Assembly: GCA_019652555.1 (NCBI GenBank)
Contig: BPAJ01000001.1
Span: 1-64,000 of the forward strand
DNA length: 64,000 bases
From: Gammaproteobacteria bacterium
GTDB lineage: Bacteria > Pseudomonadota > Gammaproteobacteria > Magnimaribacterales > AG-339-G14
Direction of reading: 5' to 3'
The notes below the pieces were generated by a model. It was not told the origin of the DNA and did not search any database. It saw nothing but the letters and a program-made list of their open reading frames with translations. A program made the translations under genes and the position numbers. Of this stretch, positions 55,426 through 64,000 are shown in pieces (within the stretch, counting starts at the first letter, position 1; each line of letters starts with the position of its first letter).

Positions 55426-56250
55426 ATGGCAGTAGTAAAAGCAAAACCAACATCACCAGGAAGAAGATTTAGAAGCCTTCAAACTGGAAAAGATTTATAC
55501 AAAGGCAGGCCTTTGTCCTCACTTGTAACTAAGAAAAGTAAAACTGGCGGTAGAAACAATGCGGGAAGAATCACAACACGCCACATTGGTGGGGGACATA
55601 AGCAACACTATAGGATTATTGATTTCAAAAGGAACAAGGATAATATCCCCGCAAAGGTAGAGAGAATCGAATACGATCCCAACAGGTCAGCATATATAGC
55701 TTTATTGCTTTATAACGACGGGGAAAGAAGATACATAATTGCTCCTAAAAACCTAAAAGTAAATGATCAGGTAATTTCTGGAGAAAAGGCATCGGTAAAT
55801 GTTGGAAATACCCTGGTTTTAAAAGATATTCCTGTTGGAACAATTCTTCACTGTGTGGAGCTGAAACCAGGAAAAGGAGCACAACTTGCCAGAAGCGCAG
55901 GTACCTACGTACAGTTTGTTGCTAAAGAAGGTCAATACGCAACTCTAAGACTTAAAAGCGGTGAGGTTAGAAAGGTTTTGACTGAATGCAGAGCTACAAT
56001 TGGAGAAGTCTCAAATCAAGAACATTCTTTAAAATCTTTCGGTAAAGCTGGTGCTAAAAGATGGATTGGAGTGAGACCCACAGTTAGAGGAGTAGCAATG
56101 AACCCTATTGACCATCCTCATGGAGGTGGTGAGGGAAAAACATCTGGAGGAAGACATCCTGTTTCTCCATGGGGAGTTCCTACTAAAGGATATAGAACCA
56201 GAAGCAATAAAAGAACAGATTCATTAATTGTCAGAAGAAGGAAGAAGTAA
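55426..56250 (+). CDS. rplB: 50S ribosomal protein L2
   Basis: Conserved 23S rRNA binder required for subunit joining and peptidyl transfer. The 274 residues show the C-terminal signature [20 protein letters not shown] with the key His, and [15 protein letters not shown] in the N-terminal half. Overlaps rpsS by one base. Confidence 0.98.
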   Translation: MAVVKAKPTSPGRRFRSLQTGKDLYKGRPLSSLVTKKSKTGGRNNAGRITTRHIGGGHKQHYRIIDFKRNKDNIPAKVERIEYDPNRSAYIALLLYNDGERRYIIAPKNLKVNDQVISGEKASVNVGNTLVLKDIPVGTILHCVELKPGKGAQLARSAGTYVQFVAKEGQYATLRLKSGEVRKVLTECRATIGEVSNQEHSLKSFGKAGAKRWIGVRPTVRGVAMNPIDHPHGGGEGKTSGGRHPVSPWGVPTKGYRTRSNKRTDSLIVRRRKK

Positions 56251-56522
56251 TGGTTAGATCAGTAAAAAAAGGTCCTTTTGTAGATCATCATCTTGAAGAA
56301 AAAGTTCAAAAGGCGATTGAAGAAAAGAGCAAAAGACCAATTAAAACTTGGTCAAGGAGATCAATGATTACGCCTGAAATGGTGAACTTGACCATTGCAG
56401 TCCATAACGGCCGTGCTCACGTACCAATTCTTATCAAAGAGGACATGGTTGGACACAAGTTAGGGGAATTTGTCCCAACAAGAACATTCAAAATGCACTC
56501 AGGAGACAGACAAGCGGGTTAA
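56250..56522 (+). CDS. rpsS: 30S ribosomal protein S19
   Basis: Head protein of the 30S subunit paired with S13. The 90 residues include [30 protein letters not shown] and [19 protein letters not shown]. Begins in the rplB stop (TAATG). Confidence 0.97.
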   Translation: MVRSVKKGPFVDHHLEEKVQKAIEEKSKRPIKTWSRRSMITPEMVNLTIAVHNGRAHVPILIKEDMVGHKLGEFVPTRTFKMHSGDRQAG

Positions 56523-56524
56523 TT

Positions 56525-56866
56525 ATGACTGAAGTAAAAGCAAAGCTTAGTAGATTAACTGTTTCACCTTACAAAGTAAGGTTGGTAGCTGATCAAATTA
56601 GAGGAAAGAGGGTTGAAGAGGCTATTGACATATTATCTTTCAGCAAGAAATCTTCTGCATCAAATGTACTTAAGCTTTTGGAGTCAGCAATTGCAAATGC
56701 CGAAAACAATAAAGGTTTGGATATCGACGATCTTTTTGTTTCAGAAATTAAAGTTGATGAATCTTTTATTCTTAAAAGAATCCAGGCAAGAGCTAGAGGA
56801 AGAGCGGACAGAATTCAAAAACGCAGTTGTCATGTCAACATAACTTTAGGGAGTGAAAAAAACTAA
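56525..56866 (+). CDS. rplV: 50S ribosomal protein L22
   Basis: Tunnel-lining protein. The 113 residues include [29 protein letters not shown]-like [13 protein letters not shown] and the tunnel hairpin [20 protein letters not shown], the site of macrolide-resistance changes elsewhere. rpsC begins at the next base after its stop. Confidence 0.97.
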   Translation: MTEVKAKLSRLTVSPYKVRLVADQIRGKRVEEAIDILSFSKKSSASNVLKLLESAIANAENNKGLDIDDLFVSEIKVDESFILKRIQARARGRADRIQKRSCHVNITLGSEKN

Positions 56867-57517
56867 ATGGGACAAAAAGTAAATCCGATAGGAATTCGAT
56901 TAGGAATTTCGCGAAAGCACAACTCAACTTGGTATGCTGAAAAAGACAAGTATCAAGAACTTTTGCTTAATGATTTTGCTGTGAGGGAATTTCTAAAAAA
57001 AGAACTTGATAATTCTTTTGTAAGCAAAATTGAAATCGAACGTCCTTCACAAAGTGGAAAAGTAACCATCCATACTTCAAGACCAGGAATGATCATTGGA
57101 AAAAAAGGTGAGGACATAGATCGTTTAAGGGATGAGCTTACAAAGTTAATGGAAGTTCCAGTCAGCCTAAATATACAAGAGATAAGAAAACCTGATTTAG
57201 ATGCTCAACTGGTTGCTGCAAATATTGCGGTTCAACTTGAAAGACGTGCAATGTTTAGAAGGGTTATTAAAAGAGCTGCACAAAATACTATGCGTCAAGG
57301 TGCTCAAGGAGTAAAAGTTAGAGTTGCAGGAAGATTAGGGGGCGCAGAAATTGCAAGAGCCGAATGGCATAAAGAAGGAAGAGTACCTCTTCATACTCTT
57401 AGAGCAGATATAGACTATGGTCTTGCAGAAGCAAAAACAACTTATGGAATCATTGGAGTAAAAGTTTGGATTTGTAGAGGTGAAATATCTACGAAACCTA
57501 AAAAAACCGATAACTAA
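56867..57517 (+). CDS. rpsC: 30S ribosomal protein S3
   Basis: mRNA-entry protein of the 30S subunit. The 216 residues include [14 protein letters not shown], the KH type 2 domain with [20 protein letters not shown], and the C-terminal [20 protein letters not shown]. About 17 residues shorter than in E. coli, at the C-terminal end. Confidence 0.97.
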   Translation: MGQKVNPIGIRLGISRKHNSTWYAEKDKYQELLLNDFAVREFLKKELDNSFVSKIEIERPSQSGKVTIHTSRPGMIIGKKGEDIDRLRDELTKLMEVPVSLNIQEIRKPDLDAQLVAANIAVQLERRAMFRRVIKRAAQNTMRQGAQGVKVRVAGRLGGAEIARAEWHKEGRVPLHTLRADIDYGLAEAKTTYGIIGVKVWICRGEISTKPKKTDN

Positions 57518-57522
57518 AAATT

Positions 57523-57936
57523 ATGTTTCAACCTAAAAGAACAAAATATAGAAAACAAATGAAGGGCCGCAATAGAGGTCTTGCCCAAAAGGGTAATTCC
57601 TTGGATTTCGGTGCTTTCGGTCTTAAAGCTACTTCTCGAGGACAAATTACTTCAAGACAAATTGAGGCTGCAAGAAGAGCTATGACAAGACATGTTAAGA
57701 GGGGAGCAAAAATTTGGATACGAATCTTTCCCGACAAGCCAATTACAAAAAAACCTCTTGAAGTTAGACAAGGTAAAGGTAAAGGAAATGTTGAGTATTG
57801 GGTTTGTCCTATAAAACCAGGAAGAATTCTCTATGAGATGGAAGGTGTTGATGAATCAATTGCAAGAGAAGCTTTAACTTTAGCAGCCGCAAAATTACCT
57901 GTAGGAACAAAATTTGTTCAAAGGAGATCAGTTTAA
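57523..57936 (+). CDS. rplP: 50S ribosomal protein L16
   Basis: Helps position A-site tRNA and closes the central protuberance. The 137 residues include [40 protein letters not shown] and [13 protein letters not shown]. Overlaps rpmC by one base. Confidence 0.97.
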   Translation: MFQPKRTKYRKQMKGRNRGLAQKGNSLDFGAFGLKATSRGQITSRQIEAARRAMTRHVKRGAKIWIRIFPDKPITKKPLEVRQGKGKGNVEYWVCPIKPGRILYEMEGVDESIAREALTLAAAKLPVGTKFVQRRSV

Positions 57937-58106
57937 TGGCCAAGAAAAAAGCAAACTTATCTGAAATTGAAAAACTCAATATGGAGTATTTAGATTTGAA
58001 ATTAAAAAATAGTTCGGGCTCGCTTAAAGAGACTCACAAACTATCGGAATTAAGAAAAGACATAGCTAGATTAAAAACTAAAGAAAGAATGGGAATAGAA
58101 AAATGA
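57936..58106 (+). CDS. rpmC: 50S ribosomal protein L29
   Basis: A 56-residue helical-hairpin protein at the tunnel exit. It starts in the rplP stop (TAATG) and ends in an ATGA overlap with rpsQ. The LKETHKLSELRKDIARLKTK region matches the L29 signature. A few residues shorter than the E. coli protein (63). Confidence 0.95.
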   Translation: MAKKKANLSEIEKLNMEYLDLKLKNSSGSLKETHKLSELRKDIARLKTKERMGIEK

Positions 58107-58366
58107 GTGAAGTAATTGAAAGAACTTTGGTTGGGTCAGTGGTAAGTATTTCTGGAGATAAGTCTAGGGTAGCTCTAATTCAGAGAAGCGTTAAACATAA
58201 AACATTAGGAAAAATTATAAAACGCTCGTCAAAAATTAGCTTCCATGATGAAGATAATTCTAGCAATTTAGGAGATAAGGTAAAAATTATGGAATGCAAG
58301 CCTTACTCAAAATCCAAATCTTGGAAACTTATTGAAGTGCTTAGAGTATTTGAGGGGGTTGAATAA
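58103..58366 (+). CDS. rpsQ: 30S ribosomal protein S17
   Basis: Primary 16S 5'-domain binder with an OB fold. The 87 residues include [20 protein letters not shown] and [21 protein letters not shown]. Shares four bases with rpmC. Confidence 0.96.
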   Translation: MSEVIERTLVGSVVSISGDKSRVALIQRSVKHKTLGKIIKRSSKISFHDEDNSSNLGDKVKIMECKPYSKSKSWKLIEVLRVFEGVE

Positions 58367-58368
58367 AA

Positions 58369-58737
58369 ATGATTCAAACTCAGACCATTTTAGAAATTGC
58401 AGATAACAGTGGAGCAAGGAAAGTTATGTGTATAAAAGTTCTTGGCGGCTCGAAAAGAAGATACGCTCGAGTTGGGGACATTATCAAAGTCGCTATAAAA
58501 GAAGCTATTCCAACTGGAAGAGTAAAAAAAGGACAGGTTGCTGAAGCAGTAGTAGTTAGAACTAAAAAAGATATTAAAAGAGAAGACGGTTCGAGCATAA
58601 GATTTGATGATAATGCAGCAGTCTTAGTTAATACTCAAAAACAGCCAATTGGCACTAGAATTTTCGGGCCAGTATCTAGAGAGCTTAGAAGTAAAGATTT
58701 CATGAGAATTATTTCTCTTGCTCCGGAGGTCATTTAA
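58369..58737 (+). CDS. rplN: 50S ribosomal protein L14
   Basis: Subunit-interface protein; RsfS binds it in many bacteria. The 122 residues begin [20 protein letters not shown] and include [20 protein letters not shown] and the [13 protein letters not shown] ending. Two bases separate it from each neighbour. Confidence 0.98.
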   Translation: MIQTQTILEIADNSGARKVMCIKVLGGSKRRYARVGDIIKVAIKEAIPTGRVKKGQVAEAVVVRTKKDIKREDGSSIRFDDNAAVLVNTQKQPIGTRIFGPVSRELRSKDFMRIISLAPEVI

Positions 58738-58739
58738 TT

Positions 58740-59051
58740 ATGAAAAAACTTAGAACTGGAGATGAGGTTATTGTGATATCTGGAAAAGATTCAGGAAAAA
58801 CTGGAACTCTTTCTAAATTTATCTCAGAAACAAAATGCATTGTTTCTGGAGTTAAAATCGTTAAAAAACATCAGAAGCCTAATCCTCAACTCAATATTCA
58901 AGGGGGAATTCTTGAAAAAGAATCACCAATTGATGTTTCTAATTTAGCTATCTACAACAAGAAATCAAAAAAAGCAGACAAAATTAATATTGAAATTAAA
59001 AAAGATAAAAAAATAAGAGTATTTAAATCGGATGGAAAAGAAATCAAATGA
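58740..59051 (+). CDS. rplX: 50S ribosomal protein L24
   Basis: Assembly-initiator protein with a KOW motif ([18 protein letters not shown]). The 103 residues also show [19 protein letters not shown] and the SNLAIYN strand. Overlaps rplE by four bases. Confidence 0.96.
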   Translation: MKKLRTGDEVIVISGKDSGKTGTLSKFISETKCIVSGVKIVKKHQKPNPQLNIQGGILEKESPIDVSNLAIYNKKSKKADKINIEIKKDKKIRVFKSDGKEIK

Positions 59052-59596
59052 GCACTTCAATTTTAAAGAAAACTTATCTTGAAAAGGCAGTTCCAAACTT
59101 AAAGGAATCTTTAGGTTTTAAGTCTAATATGGCAGTACCTAAAATTACTAAAGTAACTCTTAACATGGGTTTAGGGCCCGATGCAGTAAACGACAGAAAA
59201 GTTATTGATACTGCAATCGAAGATCTTAGACTCATTTCTGGTCAGCAGCCAGTAAAAACGCTTGTAAGAAAGTCAGTAGCAAGTTTTAAAATTAGAGATG
59301 GCTATCCTATAGGTTGCAAAGTAACCCTAAGAGGGGAAAGAATGTACGATTTTCTAGATAGACTCTTGAATATCGCAATTCCAAGAGAAAGAGATTTCAG
59401 AGGACTTAGCGTCAAGTCTTTTGATGGACAAGGTAATTACACCATGGGAATAAAAGAGCATATTATTTTCCCGGAAATTGATTATGACAAAGTCCAAAAA
59501 ATCAGAGGTATGGATATAAGTATTACTACTTCTGCAAGAAACGATGAAGAAGGCTTGTCCTTACTTAAAGAACTAAATTTTCCATTTGTTAGCTGA
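59048..59596 (+). CDS. rplE: 50S ribosomal protein L5
   Basis: Binds 5S rRNA in the central protuberance. The 182 residues include [36 protein letters not shown] and [19 protein letters not shown]. rpsN follows after nine bases with a GAGG ribosome-binding site. Confidence 0.97.
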   Translation: MSTSILKKTYLEKAVPNLKESLGFKSNMAVPKITKVTLNMGLGPDAVNDRKVIDTAIEDLRLISGQQPVKTLVRKSVASFKIRDGYPIGCKVTLRGERMYDFLDRLLNIAIPRERDFRGLSVKSFDGQGNYTMGIKEHIIFPEIDYDKVQKIRGMDISITTSARNDEEGLSLLKELNFPFVS

Positions 59597-59605
59597 GGTA
59601 AAAAA

Positions 59606-59911
59606 ATGGCAAAAAAATCAATGATAGCAAGAGAAATAAAGAGACAAAAAACAGTTGAACGCTTTGCTGCTAAAAGGGCAGAGCTAAAAAAGATAATTGC
59701 AGATTCTCAATCTTCTGATGAAGATAAGTTTGCTGCTAGAGAGAAATTGCAAAAACTTCCAAGAGATGCAAATCCAATTCGTCTTCAAAGAAGATGTCAA
59801 ATAACAGGAAGACCTCATGCTGTATACAGAAAATTTGGTCTTTCAAGAAATAAATTAAGAGAATTAGCTATGAGAGGAGATGTCCCAGGATTAGTAAAAT
59901 CAAGCTGGTAA
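59606..59911 (+). CDS. rpsN: 30S ribosomal protein S14 (zinc-independent form)
   Basis: Head protein of the 30S subunit. At 101 residues it is the long form. [20 protein letters not shown] has a single cysteine and lacks the CxxC pairs of the zinc-binding short form. The C-terminal [14 protein letters not shown] is standard. Confidence 0.97.
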   Translation: MAKKSMIAREIKRQKTVERFAAKRAELKKIIADSQSSDEDKFAAREKLQKLPRDANPIRLQRRCQITGRPHAVYRKFGLSRNKLRELAMRGDVPGLVKSSW

Positions 59912-59916
59912 GAATT

Positions 59917-60312
59917 ATGAGTATGCAAGATCCAATTTCAGACATGATAGCAAGAGTTAAAAATGCTCAATCTAGAGGTCATAAAGAAGTACTTCTTGAC
60001 TCCTCTAAAATTAAGTTCGGTATATGCAAGGTTCTCGAATCAGAAGGTTATATTAAAAAAGTCGAGCTAGTAGGAGAACAGCCCAAGCAGGAAATTAAAA
60101 TTACTCTTAAATATTTCGAGGATTTACCTGTTATCAAAGAATTTGACAGAGCAAGCAAACCAGGGCTTCGCAAGTACTTTTCCTTTGATCAAATTCCGCC
60201 TGTTAAAGGAGGTTTGGGTACAGCCATCATGACAACCAGTAAGGGAATCATTACCAGCGATCAAGCAAAAAAAGAAAAAGTGGGTGGCGAACTAATCTGT
60301 ACGGTATTTTAA
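59917..60312 (+). CDS. rpsH: 30S ribosomal protein S8
   Basis: Central-domain 16S binder and, in E. coli, repressor of the spc mRNA at rplE. The 131 residues include QDPISDMIARVKNAQSRGHK and the GLGTAIMTTSKGIITSDQAK signature. rplF follows after one base. Confidence 0.97.
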   Translation: MSMQDPISDMIARVKNAQSRGHKEVLLDSSKIKFGICKVLESEGYIKKVELVGEQPKQEIKITLKYFEDLPVIKEFDRASKPGLRKYFSFDQIPPVKGGLGTAIMTTSKGIITSDQAKKEKVGGELICTVF

Positions 60313-60313
60313 A

Positions 60314-60853
60314 ATGGCAAGAAATATAAATAGAAAATTACTTCTTTCTGATGGCGCAAAAGCGTCAATAGCTGAAGACGTTCTATCGATTTCTGGAGCA
60401 AAGGGAGAGCTTTCTCTAAATGTGCATGATACTGTTAAAGTTTCTTTAGAAGAGGATTCAATTCTCTTCAATCCAAAAGACTTAGAGGACAAAACCTCTA
60501 TTTCAATGACAAGTACCATGAGATCTCTTACTTTGAATATGATAGAAGGTGTCACTAAAGGTTTTGAAAAAAAACTTGAAATTAATGGCGTCGGTTACAG
60601 GGTAAAAGTATCAGGAGCAAATCTTGAACTCTCACTTGGCTATTCACATCCAATTAACTACAAACTTCCTGATGGAGTTACTGCTGAAGCTCCTACCAAT
60701 ACAGAATTAGTGTTGACATCTACTAACAAACAACTTCTAGGTGATACAGCCTCAGAGATAAGAGCTTTTAGACCTCCAGAACCTTACAAAGGAAAAGGAG
60801 TTAAATATTCCGATGAACATATAAAAAGAAAAGAATCTAAGAAAACTGCCTAA
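60314..60853 (+). CDS. rplF: 50S ribosomal protein L6
   Basis: Binds near the sarcin-ricin loop. The 179 residues form two repeated domains and end with [22 protein letters not shown], the family signature. One base separates it from rplR. Confidence 0.97.
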   Translation: MARNINRKLLLSDGAKASIAEDVLSISGAKGELSLNVHDTVKVSLEEDSILFNPKDLEDKTSISMTSTMRSLTLNMIEGVTKGFEKKLEINGVGYRVKVSGANLELSLGYSHPINYKLPDGVTAEAPTNTELVLTSTNKQLLGDTASEIRAFRPPEPYKGKGVKYSDEHIKRKESKKTA

Positions 60854-60854
60854 G

Positions 60855-61202
60855 ATGAAAAAGATTGAAGCAAGAAATAGAAGAGCAAGAAAACTAAGAA
60901 GTCTATCTGAAGGCCTTAATGTTAATAGGCTAGCTATATTTAGATCTGCAAAACATATATATGCACAAGTTTTTTCAGTTGATGGAAAACAAATACTTGC
61001 TCAGGCTTCCTCACTAGATAAAGAGTTAAAAGCTACCAACGGAGGAAACGTTGAGGCAGCTGAGAAGGTTGGAGAATTAGTTGCAAAAAGGGCAATTGAG
61101 CAAGGGATAAAAAAAGTTACTTTTGATAGGTCTGGCTATAAATATCATGGAAGAGTGAAGTCGCTTGCTGATGGTGCTAGGTCTCAGGGATTAGAATTTT
61201 AG
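60855..61202 (+). CDS. rplR: 50S ribosomal protein L18
   Basis: 5S rRNA-binding protein of the central protuberance. The 115 residues include [16 protein letters not shown] and [20 protein letters not shown]. rpsE follows after eight bases. Confidence 0.96.
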   Translation: MKKIEARNRRARKLRSLSEGLNVNRLAIFRSAKHIYAQVFSVDGKQILAQASSLDKELKATNGGNVEAAEKVGELVAKRAIEQGIKKVTFDRSGYKYHGRVKSLADGARSQGLEF

Positions 61203-61210
61203 AGAAGAAT

Positions 61211-61693
61211 ATGGAAGAAAATTTTGAACAAACCACAGAAGTTTTAGAAGAAAAACTAGTTGGCGTAAACAGAGTTGCCAAAGTTGTTAAAGGAGGAAGA
61301 CTATTTGGTTTTACTGCCTTAACTGTAGTAGGTGACGGAAAGGGAAAAGTTGGATTTGGTAGAGGAAAAGCAAGGGAAGTGCCTATAGCAATTCAAAAAG
61401 CATTAGAAAGTGCTAGAAGAAATATGGTTAATGTCGACCTTAATGGATCAACTATTCATTACGCAGTTAAAGCTAAACATGGATCGGCAACTGTTTACAT
61501 GCAGCCTGCTTCACCCGGTACAGGAATTATCGCTGGAGGAGCAATGCGAGCAGTCTTAGAGCTTGCTGGCGTAAAAGACGTATTAGCTAAATCATATGGC
61601 TCGACAAATCAAATTAATGTTGTAAGAGCTACATTCAAAGGCTTGTCGGAAATAGAATCACCAGAAAAAGTTGCATTAAGAAGATCAAAATAA
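61211..61693 (+). CDS. rpsE: 30S ribosomal protein S5
   Basis: Fidelity protein of the 30S subunit. The 160 residues have the double-stranded RNA-binding domain ([37 protein letters not shown]) and the C-terminal [22 protein letters not shown]. The spectinomycin-contact loop VKGGRLF is standard. rpmD starts two bases later. Confidence 0.97.
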   Translation: MEENFEQTTEVLEEKLVGVNRVAKVVKGGRLFGFTALTVVGDGKGKVGFGRGKAREVPIAIQKALESARRNMVNVDLNGSTIHYAVKAKHGSATVYMQPASPGTGIIAGGAMRAVLELAGVKDVLAKSYGSTNQINVVRATFKGLSEIESPEKVALRRSK

Positions 61694-61695
61694 TT

Positions 61696-61884
61696 ATGGC
61701 TGAAGAGAAAACAATTTCCGTAAAACAAATTAAAAGCGTTACTGGTTCTAAAAGAAACCAGAGACTTTCTTTAAAGGGATTGGGCTTAAAAAAAATCAAT
61801 CATGTTGTGCAAGTTAAAAACACAAAAGAAAATCTTGGCATGATAAATAAATGCAGGCATTTAATAGAGGTAATTGAAGAATAA
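61696..61884 (+). CDS. rpmD: 50S ribosomal protein L30
   Basis: A 62-residue ferredoxin-like-fold protein with the SLKGLGLKKINHVVQVKNTK signature. Slightly longer than the E. coli protein at the N terminus. Shares one base with rplO (TAATG). Confidence 0.96.
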   Translation: MAEEKTISVKQIKSVTGSKRNQRLSLKGLGLKKINHVVQVKNTKENLGMINKCRHLIEVIEE

Positions 61885-62312
61885 TGAAGCTTAATGAATT
61901 AAATCCTAATTTAAAAAATAAACCCACTAAAAGAGTTGGCCGAGGAGCAGGTTCTGGCTTAGGCAAAACTTCTGGTAAAGGGCATAAAGGTCAAAAAGCA
62001 AGATCTGGTGGAAAGGTTCGTCCTGGATTTGAAGGCGGACAAATGCCAATTCAACAAAGATTACCTAAATTTGGTTTTACCTCTAGATCATCAAAATACA
62101 AAACACATATCAAGCTTGGTGATTTAAACAATTTATCTGAGGACGTTATTGATTTAGATGTTTTAAAGGCAAATAAACTGATTTCAAGAATAACAAAAGA
62201 AGTTAAGGTAATTAATTCTGGTGAGTTAAAAAAAGCCATCAAAATAAAGGGTCTAAAAATTTCAAAAACTGCTTCAGAAGAAGTTAAAAAATCTGGAGGA
62301 GAGATTAATTAA
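61884..62312 (+). CDS. rplO: 50S ribosomal protein L15
   Basis: Late assembly protein with a long extended N terminus. The 142 residues include RVGRGAGSGLGKTSGKGHKG and GFEGGQMPIQQRLPKFGF. Shares one base with secY (TAATG). Confidence 0.97.
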   Translation: MKLNELNPNLKNKPTKRVGRGAGSGLGKTSGKGHKGQKARSGGKVRPGFEGGQMPIQQRLPKFGFTSRSSKYKTHIKLGDLNNLSEDVIDLDVLKANKLISRITKEVKVINSGELKKAIKIKGLKISKTASEEVKKSGGEIN

Positions 62313-63616
62313 TGGCTGCCATTAATCCTAAGTCATCCGGACTTTCAGAACTTTGGTCTAGACTGAGATTCGTTTTATTAGCGCTAATTATTTATAGAAT
62401 TGGTACTCACATTCCTGTTCCTGGAATAGATCCAGTAAAAATTTCATCTTTATTTGACCAAAATCAGGGAACTTTACTTGGCTTGTTTAACATGTTTTCC
62501 GGCGGAGCTTTGGAAAGAATGAGTATTATGGCGCTTAATGTTGTTCCATACATTACAGCAGCAATTGTCATGAATCTTCTAGAGGCTACAACACCCAGTC
62601 TAAAAAAAATGTTTAGGCAAGAGGGCGAACAAGGAAGAAGAAAGCGAACTCATTATGTACGCTTAGGAACTTTACTTCTGGCAATTTTTCAATCCATGGG
62701 ATTTGCAATTGCTCTTTCTTCTCAGGGAATGGCAATAGATCCCGGTACAATGTTTATATTTACTGCAATAGTTTCTTTTGTCACAGGAACAATGTTTTTA
62801 GTTTGGCTAGGTGAGCAAGTGAATGAAAGAGGTATTGGAAATGGTATTTCACTTATTATATTTGCGAGTATTGTATCTGGTCTGCCGAGTGCAATAGGAC
62901 AGTCCTTTGAGGGAGCTAGGCAGGGAGAAATTAGCCTTATTTTACTTCTTACTGTCGCTTTTATGGCGATATTAGCAATTTCTTTCATCGTTTGGGTAGA
63001 GAGAGCGCAAAGAAGAGTATCTGTAAACTATGCAAGAAGAAATCCTAATCAAATGGCAATGGGGCAATCTTCCCATGTTCCATTAAAAGTAAATATGTCT
63101 GGCGTAATTCCGGCAATCTTTGCAAGTAGCATTGTTCTTTTTCCAGCCTCTATAAGTTCTTGGTTTGGGCAAAGTGAAGGAATGGAATGGCTTCAAGAAG
63201 TATCTTTGGCATTAAGTCCGGGACAGCCCTTGTATGTTGTAGTTTTTTCTATTTTGATTGCTTACTTTTGTTTTTTCTATACTGCTATACAGTTTCCAGC
63301 AAAAGATATTTCTGATAATTTGAAAAGATCGGGAGGTTTTCTTCCTGGCATTAGACCTGGAGGCCACACAGAAGAGTACATAGATAATGTAATGTCCAGA
63401 TTAACAGTTTGGGGCTCTATATATATGATTATGATTTGTTTGTTACCACAATTTTTAATTGTGTCTGCAAATGTTCCATTTTACTTGGGAGGAACTTCAC
63501 TTTTAATTGCAGTAGTAGTGGTAATGGACTTCATGGCTCAGGTACAATCACACCTTTTATCAAGTCAATATCAGTCATTGATGAAGAAAGCTAATTTAAA
63601 AGGGTTCAAAAGATAA
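62312..63616 (+). CDS. secY: Preprotein translocase channel subunit SecY
   Basis: Inner-membrane protein-conducting channel. The 434 residues have about ten membrane helices. The plug region follows [50 protein letters not shown] and the cytoplasmic loop [19 protein letters not shown], which contacts ribosome and SecA, are present. SecE and SecA are encoded elsewhere in the window. Confidence 0.98.
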   Translation: MAAINPKSSGLSELWSRLRFVLLALIIYRIGTHIPVPGIDPVKISSLFDQNQGTLLGLFNMFSGGALERMSIMALNVVPYITAAIVMNLLEATTPSLKKMFRQEGEQGRRKRTHYVRLGTLLLAIFQSMGFAIALSSQGMAIDPGTMFIFTAIVSFVTGTMFLVWLGEQVNERGIGNGISLIIFASIVSGLPSAIGQSFEGARQGEISLILLLTVAFMAILAISFIVWVERAQRRVSVNYARRNPNQMAMGQSSHVPLKVNMSGVIPAIFASSIVLFPASISSWFGQSEGMEWLQEVSLALSPGQPLYVVVFSILIAYFCFFYTAIQFPAKDISDNLKRSGGFLPGIRPGGHTEEYIDNVMSRLTVWGSIYMIMICLLPQFLIVSANVPFYLGGTSLLIAVVVVMDFMAQVQSHLLSSQYQSLMKKANLKGFKR

Positions 63617-63617
63617 A

Positions 63618-63734
63618 ATGAAAGTAAGAGCTTCAGTTAAAAAAATTTGTAAGGATTGTAAACTCGTCAAAAGAAGAGGCACCGTTTACGTGATTTGTAA
63701 AACCGATCAAAAACACAAACAGAGGCAAGGATAA
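63618..63734 (+). CDS. rpmJ: 50S ribosomal protein L36 (zinc-binding form)
   Basis: A 38-residue protein with the zinc ligands C11, C14, C27 and H33 ([16 protein letters not shown]), the C+ form. One base after secY. Its stop shares one base with the rpsM start (TAATG). Confidence 0.95.
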   Translation: MKVRASVKKICKDCKLVKRRGTVYVICKTDQKHKQRQG

Positions 63735-64000
63735 TGGCAAGGGTAGCTGGAGTAAACATACCTGATAAAAAGCAGGCTTGGATATCTTTAACACATATAT
63801 TTGGAATAGGGAGAACAACTGCTCTTAAGATATGTGAAACGACAGGAATTAAGTTTGATACAAAAATTTCCGCTTTGAACGAACAAGAGTTAGAAAAACT
63901 CAGGAAAGAAGTTGGTAATTTTCTTGTAGAAGGAGACTTAAGAAGAGAGATAAGCACTAACATTAAAAGGCTTATGGATCTAGGTACTTTGAGAGGAATT
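63734..64000 (+). CDS. rpsM: 30S ribosomal protein S13, N-terminal part (runs off window)
   Basis: The first 89 residues of S13, which contacts P-site tRNA and the B1 bridges. [33 protein letters not shown], and [19 protein letters not shown] match the family. The last 25-30 residues lie beyond the window. Start fixed by the TAATG overlap with rpmJ. Confidence 0.96.
   Translation, partial: MARVAGVNIPDKKQAWISLTHIFGIGRTTALKICETTGIKFDTKISALNEQELEKLRKEVGNFLVEGDLRREISTNIKRLMDLGTLRGI

Overview
The window looks like a contiguous piece of chromosome from a small, AT-rich, free-living marine gammaproteobacterium. The basis is gene order and gene content, not a database search. The lpxC-secA-argJ block, the divergent bamD/rluD pair, trxA-rho and the birA-tRNA-tuf-secE-nusG-rplKAJL-rpoBC arrangement are typical of Gammaproteobacteria. 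The low GC, very short intergenic gaps (no gene-free stretch over 300 bp), many overlapping genes, and the mix of TonB-dependent receptor, sulfatase, desaturase, epoxide hydrolase and amidohydrolase genes resemble the SAR86-type streamlined lineage. That placement is an inference.

Layout. 1-8123 holds housekeeping genes: the 3' end of ilvD, trxA, rho, rsmD, a flavin-reductase-like gene coupled to a DUF5916 outer-membrane protein, a small zinc-ribbon protein, bamD and rluD. 8129-11494 is the branched-chain amino acid operon ilvI-ilvH-ilvC. 11499-24527 is an accessory-looking block punctuated by two solitary tRNA genes (Ile-GAU and Ala-UGC). It carries an SDR oxidoreductase, a membrane-anchored sulfatase behind a palindromic promoter, a TonB-dependent receptor broken by two compensating frameshifts with a small His/Cys-rich exported protein upstream, an unrecognised lipoprotein, an epoxide hydrolase, a fatty-acid desaturase/thioredoxin-fold/crotonase cluster, a D-aminoacylase-type amidohydrolase and a spinster-type MFS transporter. 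24557-33680 returns to core genes: coaE-yacG, then on the minus strand rnr-rlmB-lpxC-secA-argJ-thiE-like, with rraA divergent from rnr. 33677-36513 holds a large GH3 glycosidase and a small membrane protein.

36517-64000 is the information-processing superregion: tRNA-Thr(UGU) and birA on the minus strand, then tRNA-Tyr, tRNA-Thr(GGU), tuf, tRNA-Trp, secE, nusG, rplKAJL, rpoBC, rpsLG, fusA and the fused S10-spc ribosomal protein run to secY, rpmJ and the start of rpsM. It reads on one strand with mostly 1-4 bp overlaps. Internal promoters are visible before rpsL and rpsJ, and an L10-type leader lies before rplJ.

No wholly new system is evident. The most unusual points are the repeat-associated double frameshift in the TonB receptor, the Ile/Ala tRNAs standing outside any rRNA operon, tRNA-Trp beginning inside the tuf stop codon, several -10 boxes placed for leaderless mRNAs, a palindromic operator at the sulfatase promoter, a SecA without its zinc tail and a ThiE-like domain separated from its usual Nudix partner.
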